Source: RYN-230 sp963768945 | GTDB lineage: Bacteria > Actinomycetota > Actinomycetes > Streptosporangiales > Streptosporangiaceae | Assembly (NCBI GenBank): GCA_963768945.1 | Contig: CAVYJW010000006.1 | Coordinates: 620,001 to 684,000 of the forward strand | Direction of reading: 5' to 3' | DNA length: 64,000 bases | Shown: in pieces, positions 40,981 to 49,653 of the stretch | Layout: each line of letters starts with the position of its first letter | Position numbering within the stretch: the stretch's first letter is position 1 | The notes under the pieces: model-generated | The model's input: the letters and a program-made list of their open reading frames with translations, nothing else | What the model was told of the DNA's origin: nothing | Database searches by the model: none | Made by a program: the position numbers and the translations under genes

Positions 40981-41877
40981 ATGACGCGGCGCGATATCGA
41001 GTTCGACGCCGAGGGCGTCACGTTGCGTGGCTGGTTCTATCCGGCCAAGGGCGCGGGCCGCCCCAGGCCCACCGTCGTCATGGCGCACGGTTTCTCCGCG
41101 GTCAAGGAGATGTACCTGGATAGCTTCGCCGAGGTGTTCGCCGCGGCCGGGCTGAACGCGCTGGTGTTCGACAACCGCTGCTTCGGGGCCAGCGACGGCG
41201 AGCCCCGCCAGGAGATCGATCCGTGGGCCCAGGTCAGGGACTACCGCCATGCCATCACCTACGCCAGCACCCTGCCGGAAGTCGATTCCGGCCGGATCGG
41301 GGTCTGGGGGAGCAGCTACTCCGGTGGCCACGTCCTGGTCGTCGCCGCGATCGACCGCCGGGTCAGGGCGGTCGTGTGCCAGGTGCCGCTGATCAGCGGC
41401 CACGACAACCTGCGCGCCCTGGTCCGGGCGGACTTCATCGCCGGGTTCCGCGAGCAGTTCGACGCCGACCGGCTGGCCCGTTTCCACGGCGATCCGCCGG
41501 TCATGGTCCCGGTGGTCAACAAGGACCCGCTCGCGCCGTCGGCGCTGCCCACCGCGGACTCGTGGGAATGGTTCAGCGAGACCGGCAACACCCGGGCACC
41601 CGCCTGGCGGAACGAGGTGACGCTTCGCAGCGTCGAGATGTTCACCGAGTACGAGCCGGGTGTTTACCTGCCCTGGATCAGTCCCACGCCGCTGCTGATG
41701 CTGGTCGCCGCGGGTGATCACCTGGTGCCGTCCGAGCTCGCCATCGCGGCCTTCGACACGGCACACCAGCCCAAGGATCTGGTCATCCTGCCGGGCGGTC
41801 ATTTCGACGCCTACATCAAGGGGTTCGACGCCGCCAGCGGGCAGGCGCGTGACTGGTTCACCAGGCACCTGGCCTAG
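40981..41877 (+). CDS. Alpha/beta hydrolase
   Basis: The protein has 298 residues. The core reads TVVMAHGFSAVKEMYLDSFA, NALVFDNRCFGASDGEPRQE, the nucleophile elbow VWGSSYSGGHVLVVA (Ser in GxSxxG), and the catalytic His in LPGGHFDAYI. The fold resembles DUF1100/DLH-type hydrolases. The ATG at 40981 is favoured by a nearby AGG; the much longer frame beginning at 40255 is rejected. A GC hairpin terminator follows. Confidence 0.85.
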   Translation: MTRRDIEFDAEGVTLRGWFYPAKGAGRPRPTVVMAHGFSAVKEMYLDSFAEVFAAAGLNALVFDNRCFGASDGEPRQEIDPWAQVRDYRHAITYASTLPEVDSGRIGVWGSSYSGGHVLVVAAIDRRVRAVVCQVPLISGHDNLRALVRADFIAGFREQFDADRLARFHGDPPVMVPVVNKDPLAPSALPTADSWEWFSETGNTRAPAWRNEVTLRSVEMFTEYEPGVYLPWISPTPLLMLVAAGDHLVPSELAIAAFDTAHQPKDLVILPGGHFDAYIKGFDAASGQARDWFTRHLA

Positions 41878-41884
41878 CTGAGGG

Positions 41885-41900
41885 CGGGGCGCTCGCCCCG
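41885..41900 (+). terminator. Short GC hairpin after the hydrolase gene
   Basis: CGGGGC (41885-41890), loop GCTC, GCCCCG (41895-41900), eight bases after the stop. No U tract. Confidence 0.45.
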
Positions 41901-41965
41901 GCGGACGGGAATCTGGGAGGCTGGGCGGAGTCCAGGACCGGAGACACCGCTAGGAGGGCGCTCCC

Positions 41966-42391
41966 GTGCGAGCCGTGGTGCAAAGGGTCAGCCAGGCCAG
42001 CGTGATGGTGGACGGGCAGACGGCCGGCGCTATCTCCGAGCCGGGCCTGCTCGTCCTGGTCGGCGTGACCCACGACGACACGGCCGAGAAGGCCGGGAAG
42101 CTGGCGGCCAAGCTCTGGGGACTGAGGATCCTGGAGGGCGAGAAGTCGTGCTCCGACGTGTCCGCTCCGCTGCTGGTGATCAGCCAGTTCACGCTCTATG
42201 CCGATACGCGGAAGGGCCGCCGCCCGACCTGGCAGGCCGCTGCCCCCGGTCCGGTCGCCGAACCGCTGGTGGACGCCGTCGTCTCGTCCCTGCGCGAGCT
42301 GGGCGCCACCGTGCAGACGGGGGTTTTCGGGGCCAACATGAAGGTCAGCCTGGTGAATGATGGCCCGGTCACGATCGTTATGGAAATCTGA
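41966..42391 (+). CDS. dtd: D-aminoacyl-tRNA deacylase
   Basis: It removes D-amino acids from tRNA. It has 141 residues, the usual family length. The two active-site motifs are intact: SQFTLYADTRKGRRP in the middle and VNDGPVTIVME at the end. The N-terminal MRAVVQRVSQASV is diagnostic. The GTG at 41966 has TAGGAGGG upstream. It is monocistronic, convergent with a methyltransferase gene. Confidence 0.95.
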   Translation: MRAVVQRVSQASVMVDGQTAGAISEPGLLVLVGVTHDDTAEKAGKLAAKLWGLRILEGEKSCSDVSAPLLVISQFTLYADTRKGRRPTWQAAAPGPVAEPLVDAVVSSLRELGATVQTGVFGANMKVSLVNDGPVTIVMEI

Positions 42392-42425
42392 GCTCGCCAG
42401 AGCCTGGCCGGGTGACCAGACGGTC

Positions 42426-42449
42426 CCGCGCGGCTGGACAGGCGCGCGG
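42426..42449. terminator. Hairpin between the convergent dtd and methyltransferase genes
   Basis: CCGCGCG (42426-42432) and CGCGCGG (42443-42449) form a 7-bp stem with a 10-base loop in the 58-bp convergent spacer; it could serve both genes. Confidence 0.4.
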
Positions 42450-43238
42450 CTAGACGGGCTGGCGCGGCTTGATGGCGCGGGTGGCGATGTAGCCAGGCAT
42501 GTAGAGCTTGGTGGCGTCCGCGTGATGGGGCGCCTCGGCGAGGTGAGTCAGGGAAAAACCGGCCGCCATCTGGCCGCCGAGCTGGCTGGTCAGCGAGTGA
42601 CTGTACTCGACCGGGCCATCTCCGTAGTACTCCCGCCGCTCGGCATCCGGCAGGTCGAGCGTGGTGAACGGGAGCGGATGGCGGACCACGAACTCCTCAC
42701 GTTCCAGGGCGCCAACGTCGAAGATGAAGATGTCCGGGTTCATGAAGCCGGCCAGCAGGATGCCGCCCGGGCGCAGCACGCGGAACGCTTCCCGCCAGAC
42801 CGGCGCGAGCTCCGGGCAGAACACGTTCGACACGGGATGGAACACCACGTCGAAGCTGGCGTCGGGGAAGGCGCTGAGATCCCGCATGTCGCCCAGCCTG
42901 GTCTCGAGGACCAGTCCCTCCCGCGCCGCCACCTCCTGGTCACGGGCCAGCTGGCGCGGCGAGTTGTCGAACACGGTCACCCGCGCGCCCGCCGCGGCGA
43001 GCACCGGGCCCTGCTGGCCTCCCCCGGAGGCCAGGCCCAGGACCGCCACTCCGCCCAGGTCGGCCGGGAACCAGTCGCGTGGCACGGGTTCGTAGCCGAT
43101 GAGGACCACGGACCAGTCGCCTTCCCGGGCCCGGGCGATCACCCCGGGCCCGACGGGGCGGGTCCACTCGTTGCCGGCTTCTACCTCACGGTCCCAGGCG
43201 GCGCGGTTATGCGCGACGGGATCAATGTCGTCAGCCAC
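42450..43238 (-). CDS. Class I SAM-dependent methyltransferase
   Basis: The protein has 262 residues. The SAM motif is VAVLGLASGGGQQGPVLAAA, followed by VTVFDNSPRQLARD and FDVVFHPVSNVFC, then the post-motif FRVLRPGGILLAGFMNP. It is a small-molecule-type methyltransferase of unknown substrate. GTG 43238 has TAGGCT six bases upstream (43250-43245). It is divergent from the hydrolase gene. Confidence 0.88.
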   Translation of the reverse strand: MADDIDPVAHNRAAWDREVEAGNEWTRPVGPGVIARAREGDWSVVLIGYEPVPRDWFPADLGGVAVLGLASGGGQQGPVLAAAGARVTVFDNSPRQLARDQEVAAREGLVLETRLGDMRDLSAFPDASFDVVFHPVSNVFCPELAPVWREAFRVLRPGGILLAGFMNPDIFIFDVGALEREEFVVRHPLPFTTLDLPDAERREYYGDGPVEYSHSLTSQLGGQMAAGFSLTHLAEAPHHADATKLYMPGYIATRAIKPRQPV

Positions 43239-43244
43239 ATGTGC

Positions 43245-43250
43245 AGCCTA
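43245..43250 (-). promoter_or_regulatory. -10 box TAGGCT of the methyltransferase gene
   Basis: TAGGCT ends six bases before GTG 43238; no ribosome-binding site. Confidence 0.5.
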
Positions 43251-43274
43251 GGGCCGGAGCCGCCGCCGGCGACC

Positions 43275-43280
43275 TAAGCT
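43275..43280 (+). promoter_or_regulatory. -10 box TAAGCT of the alpha/beta hydrolase gene
   Basis: TAAGCT ends eight bases before GTG 43289 and selects that start over the longer frame from 43241. Confidence 0.5.
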
Positions 43281-43288
43281 CCTCTGAT

Positions 43289-44080
43289 GTGAGCAGGCAT
43301 GAGGTCGTGCTGTTGCACGGCCAGCCGGGTTCGGCCGAGGACTGGCAGCAGGTTACTGACCGGCTGCCGGGCACGCTCCACGTGGTGGCCCTCGACCGGC
43401 CCGGGTACGGGACCAGCCGGTCGCCCGCCGGGGGGTTTAGCTACGGCGCACGCGCGGTCCTGGCTGAGCTGGATGCGCGGGGCATCGGGAGGGCGGTCCT
43501 GGTGGGCCACTCCTACGGGGGAGGCGTCGCACTGTCGGTGGCCCAGCTCGCACCCGAGCGTGTCGAGGCGCTGGTCCTGCTGGCCAGCGTCGGCCCGGAC
43601 TGCCTGACCGGCTGGGACCGGCTGCTGGCTGCCCCCGTGGCCGGGGAGGTGTGCGCGGTCACGGCCTGGTGCCTTACTCCCTGGCTGGCCCGGGCCCGGC
43701 TGGCGGGCATCACCCGGCGGCGCAGGCGCCCCATCACCGCCGATGAGCATGTCAACTGGCACATCTGGGGTCACGCCCATCACGATCACGGGCCGCTGTG
43801 GCGCAGCTTCCTGACCGAGCAGCGGGCGCTGGTCCGTGAACTGGACGGCCTCACCGCGTCCCTGGCGGATGTCGCGCAGCCGGCCCTGCTGATCGCCGAC
43901 CCGGATGACACGCTGATTCCCATCAGCACGACGCATCAGCTGGCGGCTGCCCTGCCCGATGCCCGGGTGCAGCTTCTCCGCCAGATCGGCCATCATCTGC
44001 CCCGCCGCGGGGCGGCCCAGATCGCGGCGGCGATCACCGATTTCCTGGCCGCGCTGGACAGCCTGCCGCGCCTGCGCTGA
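43289..44080 (+). CDS. Alpha/beta hydrolase
   Basis: The protein has 263 residues. VVLLHGQPGSAEDWQQV supplies the oxyanion HG motif, VVALDRPGYGTS follows, and the nucleophile elbow is AVLVGHSYGGGVALS. The Asp is in LIADPDDTLIPIS and the His in RQIGHHLPRRG. The family includes esterases, haloalkane dehalogenases and epoxide hydrolases. It is divergent from the methyltransferase gene, and a 21-bp tandem repeat follows its stop. Confidence 0.87.
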   Translation: MSRHEVVLLHGQPGSAEDWQQVTDRLPGTLHVVALDRPGYGTSRSPAGGFSYGARAVLAELDARGIGRAVLVGHSYGGGVALSVAQLAPERVEALVLLASVGPDCLTGWDRLLAAPVAGEVCAVTAWCLTPWLARARLAGITRRRRRPITADEHVNWHIWGHAHHDHGPLWRSFLTEQRALVRELDGLTASLADVAQPALLIADPDDTLIPISTTHQLAAALPDARVQLLRQIGHHLPRRGAAQIAAAITDFLAALDSLPRLR

Positions 44081-44083
44081 CCC

Positions 44084-44165
44084 GGGCGCCGGCGGCCAGA
44101 CCCCGGCCGCCGGCGGCCAGACCCCGGGCGTCGGCGGCCAGACCCCGGGCGCCGGTGGCCTGACC
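44084..44165. repeat. 21-bp tandem repeat, four copies
   Basis: Units start at 44084, 44105, 44126 and 44147 with consensus GGGCGCCGGCGGCCAGACCCC; the last unit is incomplete and diverged. It lies between the hydrolase and the NYN-domain gene. Confidence 0.92.
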
Positions 44166-44336
44166 GCCCCCAGCCCGGCCCGGGTTTGGTGGCCTGGACG
44201 ATGGGGGACGCCGAGGGGCGAGCGAGGCGGCACGCCGGGCAGAATGTCTTCCTCATGGAGTTCTGGCGGCCCTGAGCACCTGGCTGTCACGTCCTGTCCT
44301 GCCGCCAGACAGGATCCGGCACCACGGGAGAGCAGT

Positions 44337-45161
44337 GTGGCCATAGCCAGCGAGACACCCGCCGCCAGGCTGGCGGTGCTCATCGACGCGGACAACGCGC
44401 AGCCCACCATAGTCGAGGAGCTGCTCGCCGAGGTCGCCAAGTACGGCACCGCGCACGTCAAGCGCGCCTACGGCGACTGGACCGGCACGAACCTGAAAGG
44501 CTGGAAAGACCACCTCCTCGCCCAGTCCATCCAGCCGATCCAGCAGTTCGCCTACACCAGGGGCAAGAACGCCACCGACGCGGCGATGGTCATCGACGCG
44601 ATGGATCTCCTGTACTCGGGTCGGTTCGACGGGTTCTGCATCGTGTCCAGCGACAGCGACTTCACCCGGCTGGCGGCGCGTATCCGTGAATCCGGCCTGA
44701 CCGTGTACGGGTTCGGCGAGCGGAAAACGCCGAAGCCGTTCGTGGCGGCGTGCGACAAGTTCATCTACATCGAGAACCTGACCGAGACCACCGCCGCGCC
44801 TGCCGACGAGGCCGGGAAACAGGTCCCGCGTCCTTCCGCGGCCCAGCTGAAGGCGGACAATGCGCTGATCAACCAGCTCCGGAACGCCGTGGAGGCAGCC
44901 TCCGACGATGACGGCTGGGCCGCGCTGGCCTCGGTGGGCCACATCATCACCAACCAGCGCCCGGACTTCGACTCCCGGACCTACGGCTACGCGAAGCTCA
45001 GCGACCTGATGGCCGCGACCACGCTGTTCGAATTGGACCGCCGCAGCCCAGGGGACGGCAAACCGGAGATCATCTACGCCCGCACCAAGCGCCGCCGCCA
45101 CTCCCCCGCGCGGCCGGCCCGGGCCAGTGCCGAGGGAGGACCGTCGGCCGTGCCCGCGTGA
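44337..45161 (+). CDS. NYN-domain (PIN-like) protein with C-terminal LOTUS/OST-HTH domain
   Basis: The protein has 274 residues from GTG 44337, with GGGAG upstream. Residues 10-150 form a NYN/LabA-type nuclease-like domain: LAVLIDADNAQPTIVEELLA, KNATDAAMVIDAMDLLYSGR, FCIVSSDSDFTRLAARIRE, with the acidic residues expected for metal binding. Residues about 175-255 form an OST-HTH/LOTUS domain (NQLRNAVEAASDDDGWAALA, YGYAKLSDLMAATTLFEL), followed by a basic tail. NYN-LOTUS proteins are thought to act on RNA; the target is unknown. Confidence 0.85.
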   Translation: MAIASETPAARLAVLIDADNAQPTIVEELLAEVAKYGTAHVKRAYGDWTGTNLKGWKDHLLAQSIQPIQQFAYTRGKNATDAAMVIDAMDLLYSGRFDGFCIVSSDSDFTRLAARIRESGLTVYGFGERKTPKPFVAACDKFIYIENLTETTAAPADEAGKQVPRPSAAQLKADNALINQLRNAVEAASDDDGWAALASVGHIITNQRPDFDSRTYGYAKLSDLMAATTLFELDRRSPGDGKPEIIYARTKRRRHSPARPARASAEGGPSAVPA

Positions 45162-45201
45162 CCGGCGGCGGACAGGGACCTGCCCGGCCGAGCGTCCTGT
45201 G

Positions 45202-45207
45202 TAGGGT
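45202..45207 (+). promoter_or_regulatory. -10 box TAGGGT of the MDMPI-type gene
   Basis: TAGGGT ends eight bases before ATG 45216. Confidence 0.5.
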
Positions 45208-45215
45208 GCGGTCTC

Positions 45216-45908
45216 ATGGACCCCGCCACCTATCTGGCTCACTTGCGCCGCGAGTTCGGTGCCTTCGAGGCGTGCCTGGCCGGAGACCTGTCGGCATCGG
45301 TCCGGCATTGTGGTGGCTGGAGGCTGTACGACCTTGCCGACCATCTGGGCCAGGGCAACATGTGGGCTGCGGTGGCCGTGACCGAAAAGCGCGGCGACTA
45401 CGAGGCGCCGGCCGCGCCACACGATCGGGCGGCCCTGACGAGGTGGTTCCGCGGCACGTGCGGCGTCCTGCTCGCTGCGCTGGACAGTGACCCTGCGGCC
45501 AGCGCGTGGACCATCGCCCCTCCGCCTACCGTCGGCTTCTGGCAGCGCCGCAGGTGCCTGGAAACCCTGATCCACCGCTGGGACGCCGAGCACGCGCTCG
45601 GGATGCCTGGCCGGCTTGACCCGGCGCTGGCCGCCGACGGCATCGCCGAAGTCGTCGAAACCATGGCCCCCCGCCAGGTCCGGCTCGGCCGTGCGACCGC
45701 TCCCCGGCACGCGGTCCGCCTCCGCGCGGGCGAGACGGGTTCCTCCTGGACTCTCGGTCCTGGCGAGCCGGTCGCCACCATCGGCGGCACAGCCGCCAAC
45801 CTGCTGCTCTTGCTGTGGGGCCGTCTTTCCGCCGACGATCCGTCGATCACGTGGGACGGGGATCGGCGGTTTGCCCAGGCCACTCTCGGCGGGGCACTCG
45901 TCCCCTGA
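45216..45908 (+). CDS. Maleylpyruvate-isomerase-family, mycothiol-dependent-type protein
   Basis: The protein has 230 residues. YLAHLRREFGAFEACLAGDL, RLYDLADHLGQGNMWAAVAV and the central RCLETLIHRWDAEHALGMPG contain the three histidine-bearing segments of the MDMPI N-terminal domain. A C-terminal SCP2-like MDMPI domain follows (GTAANLLLLLWGRLSADDPS). It probably binds a divalent metal and mycothiol; the reaction is unknown. Leaderless start predicted. Confidence 0.88.
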   Translation: MDPATYLAHLRREFGAFEACLAGDLSASVRHCGGWRLYDLADHLGQGNMWAAVAVTEKRGDYEAPAAPHDRAALTRWFRGTCGVLLAALDSDPAASAWTIAPPPTVGFWQRRRCLETLIHRWDAEHALGMPGRLDPALAADGIAEVVETMAPRQVRLGRATAPRHAVRLRAGETGSSWTLGPGEPVATIGGTAANLLLLLWGRLSADDPSITWDGDRRFAQATLGGALVP

Positions 45909-45970
45909 CCCCGGTCATCGGCGCGGCCAGCCCGCGGGTCCGGCAGGGGCATCGCACTGCCGCAGGCCAG

Positions 45971-45976
45971 TACGGT
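45971..45976 (+). promoter_or_regulatory. -10 box TACGGT of the CoA-binding gene
   Basis: TACGGT ends seven bases before GTG 45984, supporting that start over GTG 45975. Confidence 0.45.
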
Positions 45977-45983
45977 GAGCAAC

Positions 45984-46454
45984 GTGAGCGGGATGGATCT
46001 CATCGTCAGCCAGATCATGACGAGCTACGACACCATCGCGGTCGTAGGCGCCAGCGCTGCACCGGCGAAGGCGGCGCACTACGTGCCCGCCTACATGCAG
46101 CGGCATGGCTGGCGCATTATCCCGGTCAACCTGCACGCCGATGCCATTCTGGGCGAGCCCGTCTACCGGACGCTCGGGGACGTTCCCGAGCAGATCGGCC
46201 TGGTGAATGTGTTCAGGCCGTCCGATCAGACGCCGGAGATAGCCCGCCAGGCGGTAGCCGCCGGCGCCACGGCGTTGTGGCTGCAGCTGGGCATCGCCTC
46301 ACCGGAGGCACGAGCCATCGCCGGGGAGGCCGGGCTGCTCTACGTAGAAGACCGGTGCCTGATCATCGAGCAGCGCCGCCTGCAGCTGCAGGCGGCGCTG
46401 CTCCCCGGTAGCAGGTTCAGCGGCGGCGCCCCCAGCGGCGCTTCAAGTACCTGA
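45984..46454 (+). CDS. CoA-binding-domain protein
   Basis: The protein has 156 residues of Rossmann type: YDTIAVVGASAAPAKAAHYV, QRHGWRIIPVNLHADAILGE and FRPSDQTPEIARQAVAAGAT, ending YVEDRCLIIEQRRL with the Cys typical of YccU-like proteins. It is the stand-alone form of the succinyl-CoA-synthetase CoA-binding domain. The role is unknown. The start could be GTG 45975, GTG 45984 or ATG 45993. Confidence 0.85.
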   Translation: MSGMDLIVSQIMTSYDTIAVVGASAAPAKAAHYVPAYMQRHGWRIIPVNLHADAILGEPVYRTLGDVPEQIGLVNVFRPSDQTPEIARQAVAAGATALWLQLGIASPEARAIAGEAGLLYVEDRCLIIEQRRLQLQAALLPGSRFSGGAPSGASST

Positions 46455-46609
46455 TGAGTCTGCGGATCAGGAAGTACATCGGGGCCACACCTTTCTTCGG
46501 TAGCGCCGCCGCGAACGGTACAGGACGGGCTGGTCACGGAGCCAACCGGGCCACCCACAGTCTGACTCTGCCACCTTGCTGCGGGCTGACGTGAGATGCC
46601 TGGGTTGGG

Positions 46610-46615
46610 TAGCGT
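46610..46615 (+). promoter_or_regulatory. -10 box TAGCGT of the DinB gene
   Basis: TAGCGT ends eight bases before ATG 46624. Confidence 0.5.
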
Positions 46616-46623
46616 CGGTGCCC

Positions 46624-47136
46624 ATGAAGCCTGTTCACCAGCGTCCTCCCTTCGTGGCTGATGAGCGCACCCAGCTCGTGGGCTGGTTGGATCTGCAGCG
46701 CGCGATCGTGCACCTGAAATGCGAAGGGCTGCCGGACGCGGACGCCCATCGCTCCGTGCTTCCAGCCTCACCCCTGATGACGATGGCGGGTGTCGTCTCC
46801 CACTTGCGCTGGGTCGAGCATCTCTGGTTCGAGGTTGTCTTCCTCGGCAAGCCGGCCGTCGGGCCGCAATTCGACGAGGAAACCGAGGACGCCGACATGA
46901 GGGTGTCCGGCATTCCGCTCACCCAGCTGCTCCAGGAGTACGAACGCCAGTGCGCCGTGTCCAACGAGATAATCGCGGCTCATCCGCTGGACGACGTGGG
47001 CAGGCACACCGACTTCGATGCCGCTGCCGGCACCTTGCGCTGGATGCTCATTCACATGATCGAGGAAACCGCCCGGCACGCCGGTCACCTTGACGTGATC
47101 CGGGAACTGCTCGATGGGCGGAAGAGCTACTACTGA
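46624..47136 (+). CDS. DinB-family protein (DUF664 type)
   Basis: The protein has 170 residues. ERTQLVGWLDLQRAIVHLKC, VVSHLRWVEHLWFEVVFLG and LIHMIEETARHAGHLDVIRE place three metal-binding histidines in the usual helices. It belongs to the DinB_2/DUF664 group of probable thiol-dependent transferases. Start ATG 46624; the upstream 16 codons are not part of it. Confidence 0.88.
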   Translation: MKPVHQRPPFVADERTQLVGWLDLQRAIVHLKCEGLPDADAHRSVLPASPLMTMAGVVSHLRWVEHLWFEVVFLGKPAVGPQFDEETEDADMRVSGIPLTQLLQEYERQCAVSNEIIAAHPLDDVGRHTDFDAAAGTLRWMLIHMIEETARHAGHLDVIRELLDGRKSYY

Positions 47137-47217
47137 TCCGCCGTCGCGCGGGATGGGCCGCCCGGTACCCGGCTCACTGACCGTGGTGGACGAGGGTGAG
47201 TGTGCCAGCATTCAGTG

Positions 47218-47604
47218 ATGGAGATGACGCTGCGCTTTGAAATCTTTCCGGACGACCTGGACGCCACCGTCGATTTCTACACCAGGGTGCTCCGCTTCCG
47301 CATCGTGAAGGATGAGCGCGACGATACGAGCCCGTACGTATCGCTGACACGCGGCAATGTCCACGTCGGCGCGCTCGGAACGGCGCTCCCAGGCGATGCC
47401 CGCGCAGCCCGTGCAGCCCGACGGCCGCCTGCGGGAGTGGAACTAGTGCTTGAAGTGGACGATATCGCCGGTGAACGCGACCACGTCGTAGCGGCGGGAT
47501 GGCCCCTCAGCGAGGATCTTCAGCACCGTTCCTGGGGACTGACAGACTTCCGGATCCTCGATCCCGCCGGTTACTACCTGCGGATCACGGACCGGGCAGA
47601 ATGA
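47218..47604 (+). CDS. VOC-superfamily protein
   Basis: The protein has 128 residues. LRFEIFPDDLDATVDFYTRV, DDTSPYVSLTRGNVHVGALG and VELVLEVDDIAGERDHVVAA with the closing DFRILDPAGYYLRITD give a two-module glyoxalase/dioxygenase fold. Start ATG 47218 is preferred; a GTG at 47200 is in frame. Substrate unknown. Confidence 0.8.
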   Translation: MEMTLRFEIFPDDLDATVDFYTRVLRFRIVKDERDDTSPYVSLTRGNVHVGALGTALPGDARAARAARRPPAGVELVLEVDDIAGERDHVVAAGWPLSEDLQHRSWGLTDFRILDPAGYYLRITDRAE

Positions 47605-47645
47605 GGGGCTCTCCTCGTCTGCCCAGGGGCCCGCATCCTTGGTGA

Positions 47646-48155
47646 TCACTCGCCGGTCGGGCCCTGGGCGAGTTCGCTGGCGATGTCGAGGTGACCGACG
47701 TGACGCGCGTACTCCTGCAGCAGGTGGAACAAGATCCGCTCAAGCGGCGGCGGATCGGCGCCGTCCCACCGCTCGCCCGGCTGGCCGATCTCAGCCAGGT
47801 CATGGGACTCCACGATGGCCCGGGTCCGCGCGGCCTGGACATGCAGGGCCGCGGCCAGCCCGGCGAGTGTCTCCTCCGGTCCGACGTACCAGCGGTCATC
47901 ACGGCTGTCACCCCAGGGATCGGGGACATCGCGGCCTTCGAAGCCCCATTCGAGCCACCGCATCTCCACGAAGGTGAGGTGCTTGAGCAACCCGAGAGGT
48001 GTCCAGCCGGACGGCAGCCGGCTGCGGCGCAGTTCGCCGCTGGGCAGGCCCTCTAGCTTGCTGAGCAGCCGGGAACGGAAGAAGTCGAAGTAGCCGAGGA
48101 AGACCTCAGCGCGTGACGGCACCGGGTTGGTGGGCGACGGAAACGGGATGCTCAC
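47646..48155 (-). CDS. DinB-family protein (DUF664)
   Basis: The protein has 169 residues from GTG 48155. EVFLGYFDFFRSRLLSKLEG, WTPLGLLKHLTFVEMRWLEW and the end LFHLLQEYARHVGHLDIASE are the DUF664 pattern, with histidines in helices 2 and 4. The ORF can be extended to 48248 but homology begins here. A weak CAGGCT stands seven bases before the start. Divergent from the MFS gene. Confidence 0.87.
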   Translation of the reverse strand: MSIPFPSPTNPVPSRAEVFLGYFDFFRSRLLSKLEGLPSGELRRSRLPSGWTPLGLLKHLTFVEMRWLEWGFEGRDVPDPWGDSRDDRWYVGPEETLAGLAAALHVQAARTRAIVESHDLAEIGQPGERWDGADPPPLERILFHLLQEYARHVGHLDIASELAQGPTGE

Positions 48156-48307
48156 CCCACCCAGCCTGCACCATGTGACGCGGGCTCCGGAGCGCACGTC
48201 GGGCGTTATGCGAGACTTGGCCATATGGATTCCCGGCCTGGCGATCACCGTGGCCGGCTGGGGAGATTCCCCGCCCGCGAGCCCCGGCCTGCCCGGATCC
48301 GCACTTC

Positions 48308-49561
48308 ATGAGGGTCGCCGGCAGCCGGCCCAGCGTGCCCGTCGGGGAAGATCTCCCGGTCCGCAACGCGAGGAACGCTGTCTACGCGGTCTTCTTCAGC
48401 GCAGGCTTCATCTTTGCCAGCTGGGCCTCCCGGATCCCCCAGGTCCGCGCGGAGCTGGGGGTGGGCCCGGGGGTCCTCGGGCTGGTGCTGCTGTCGGCCG
48501 CGGTCGGCTCGGCCCTCGGGACGACCCTGTCCGGGCTGCTGATCGGCTGGATCGGCGAGATCCGCACGGTGATCGTGATGTGCTGGACCGCCGCGGCCGG
48601 GATGATCGTCGTCGCGGCCGGGTGCCGGCTGGGCCGGCCGGGCATCCCCGAGGTGGCGGCCGGGCTGTTCCTGTTCGGCCTCGGCAACGGGGCCTGGGAC
48701 GTGGCCATGAACGTGCAGGGCGCCGCGGTGGAGCGCGCGCTTGGCCGGGCCATCCTGCCCAGGTTCCACGCCGGGTGGAGCATCGGCACGGTGGCCGGGG
48801 CCGGTGTCGGCGCGGTCATGGTCGTGCTCCAGGTGCCGGTCACGGTGCACCTGATCGCCGCCACGCTGGCTGTCGCCGTGGCCGTGCCGATCGCCGCCCG
48901 CAAATTCCTGCCTACCAGCCGCACCACCGAGCACGAGGCCACCGGGACTTCGCAGCGCCGGGCGCTGGACGCGTGGACCGACCCGCGGACCTTGCTCATC
49001 GGCCTGTTCGTGCTCTGCATGGCGTTCACCGAGGGAACCGGGAACGACTGGCTCAGCCTCGGGGTCATCGACGGCTACCGCGTGCCGGCTGCCCTGGGCA
49101 CCCTGGCGTTCGCCCTGTTCCTGGCCGCGATGACCGCAGGACGCTGGTTCGGCCCCCGGCTCATCGACCGCTACGGCCGGGTCCGCGTGCTTCGGGTCTG
49201 CGCCGCCATCGCCCTGGCCGGCCTCCTCATGATCGTATTCGGCGGGTTCCTGCCGGTCGCGCTGGCTGGCGCCGCGGCGATGGGGCTGGGGACGTCGCTG
49301 GGGTTCCCGGTCGGGCTCAGCTCCGCCGCCGACGATCCCCGGCATGCGGCTCCGCGGGTCAGCACCGCCGCGTCCCTGGGCTACCTGGCCTTCCTCGCCG
49401 GGCCACCGGCCATCGGCTTCCTCGCCGACCAGGTCGGGGTCCTTCGCAGCCTCACGATCGCCGGCATCATGATCGCGGCCGCCTTCGTCCTCGCCCGTTT
49501 CACCGCGCCGCTCCCCCGGCCCGCCGGGCGAGGAATGGCCGGCCCCGCGCATCCTGACTGA
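48308..49561 (+). CDS. MFS transporter
   Basis: The protein has 417 residues with about twelve hydrophobic helices in two halves: YAVFFSAGFIFASWASRIPQ, FLFGLGNGAWDVAMNVQGAA, RFHAGWSIGTVAGAGVGAVM, then TEGTGNDWLSLGVIDGYRVP and SLGYLAFLAGPPAIGFLADQ. This is the FucP/YbjJ-like branch often given as a sugar or drug transporter. The start at ATG 48308 lacks an obvious ribosome-binding site, and a later start is possible. Confidence 0.85.
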   Translation: MRVAGSRPSVPVGEDLPVRNARNAVYAVFFSAGFIFASWASRIPQVRAELGVGPGVLGLVLLSAAVGSALGTTLSGLLIGWIGEIRTVIVMCWTAAAGMIVVAAGCRLGRPGIPEVAAGLFLFGLGNGAWDVAMNVQGAAVERALGRAILPRFHAGWSIGTVAGAGVGAVMVVLQVPVTVHLIAATLAVAVAVPIAARKFLPTSRTTEHEATGTSQRRALDAWTDPRTLLIGLFVLCMAFTEGTGNDWLSLGVIDGYRVPAALGTLAFALFLAAMTAGRWFGPRLIDRYGRVRVLRVCAAIALAGLLMIVFGGFLPVALAGAAAMGLGTSLGFPVGLSSAADDPRHAAPRVSTAASLGYLAFLAGPPAIGFLADQVGVLRSLTIAGIMIAAAFVLARFTAPLPRPAGRGMAGPAHPD

Positions 49562-49653
49562 CCCAGCGCGCTACCAGGTCATCCGCGACGCGATACGCAG
49601 CGCGTACGCAGCGCTTATGCAACACGCCGACGCAAGCCTGGGATTGCCAGGGA

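Noticed and set aside
41885..42449. Hairpins read as intrinsic terminators of classic type
   Set aside because: They lack U tracts; they are listed only as possible terminators at low confidence.
44084..44165. CRISPR-like repeat after the hydrolase gene
   Set aside because: The units are directly adjacent with no unique spacers, so it is a minisatellite.
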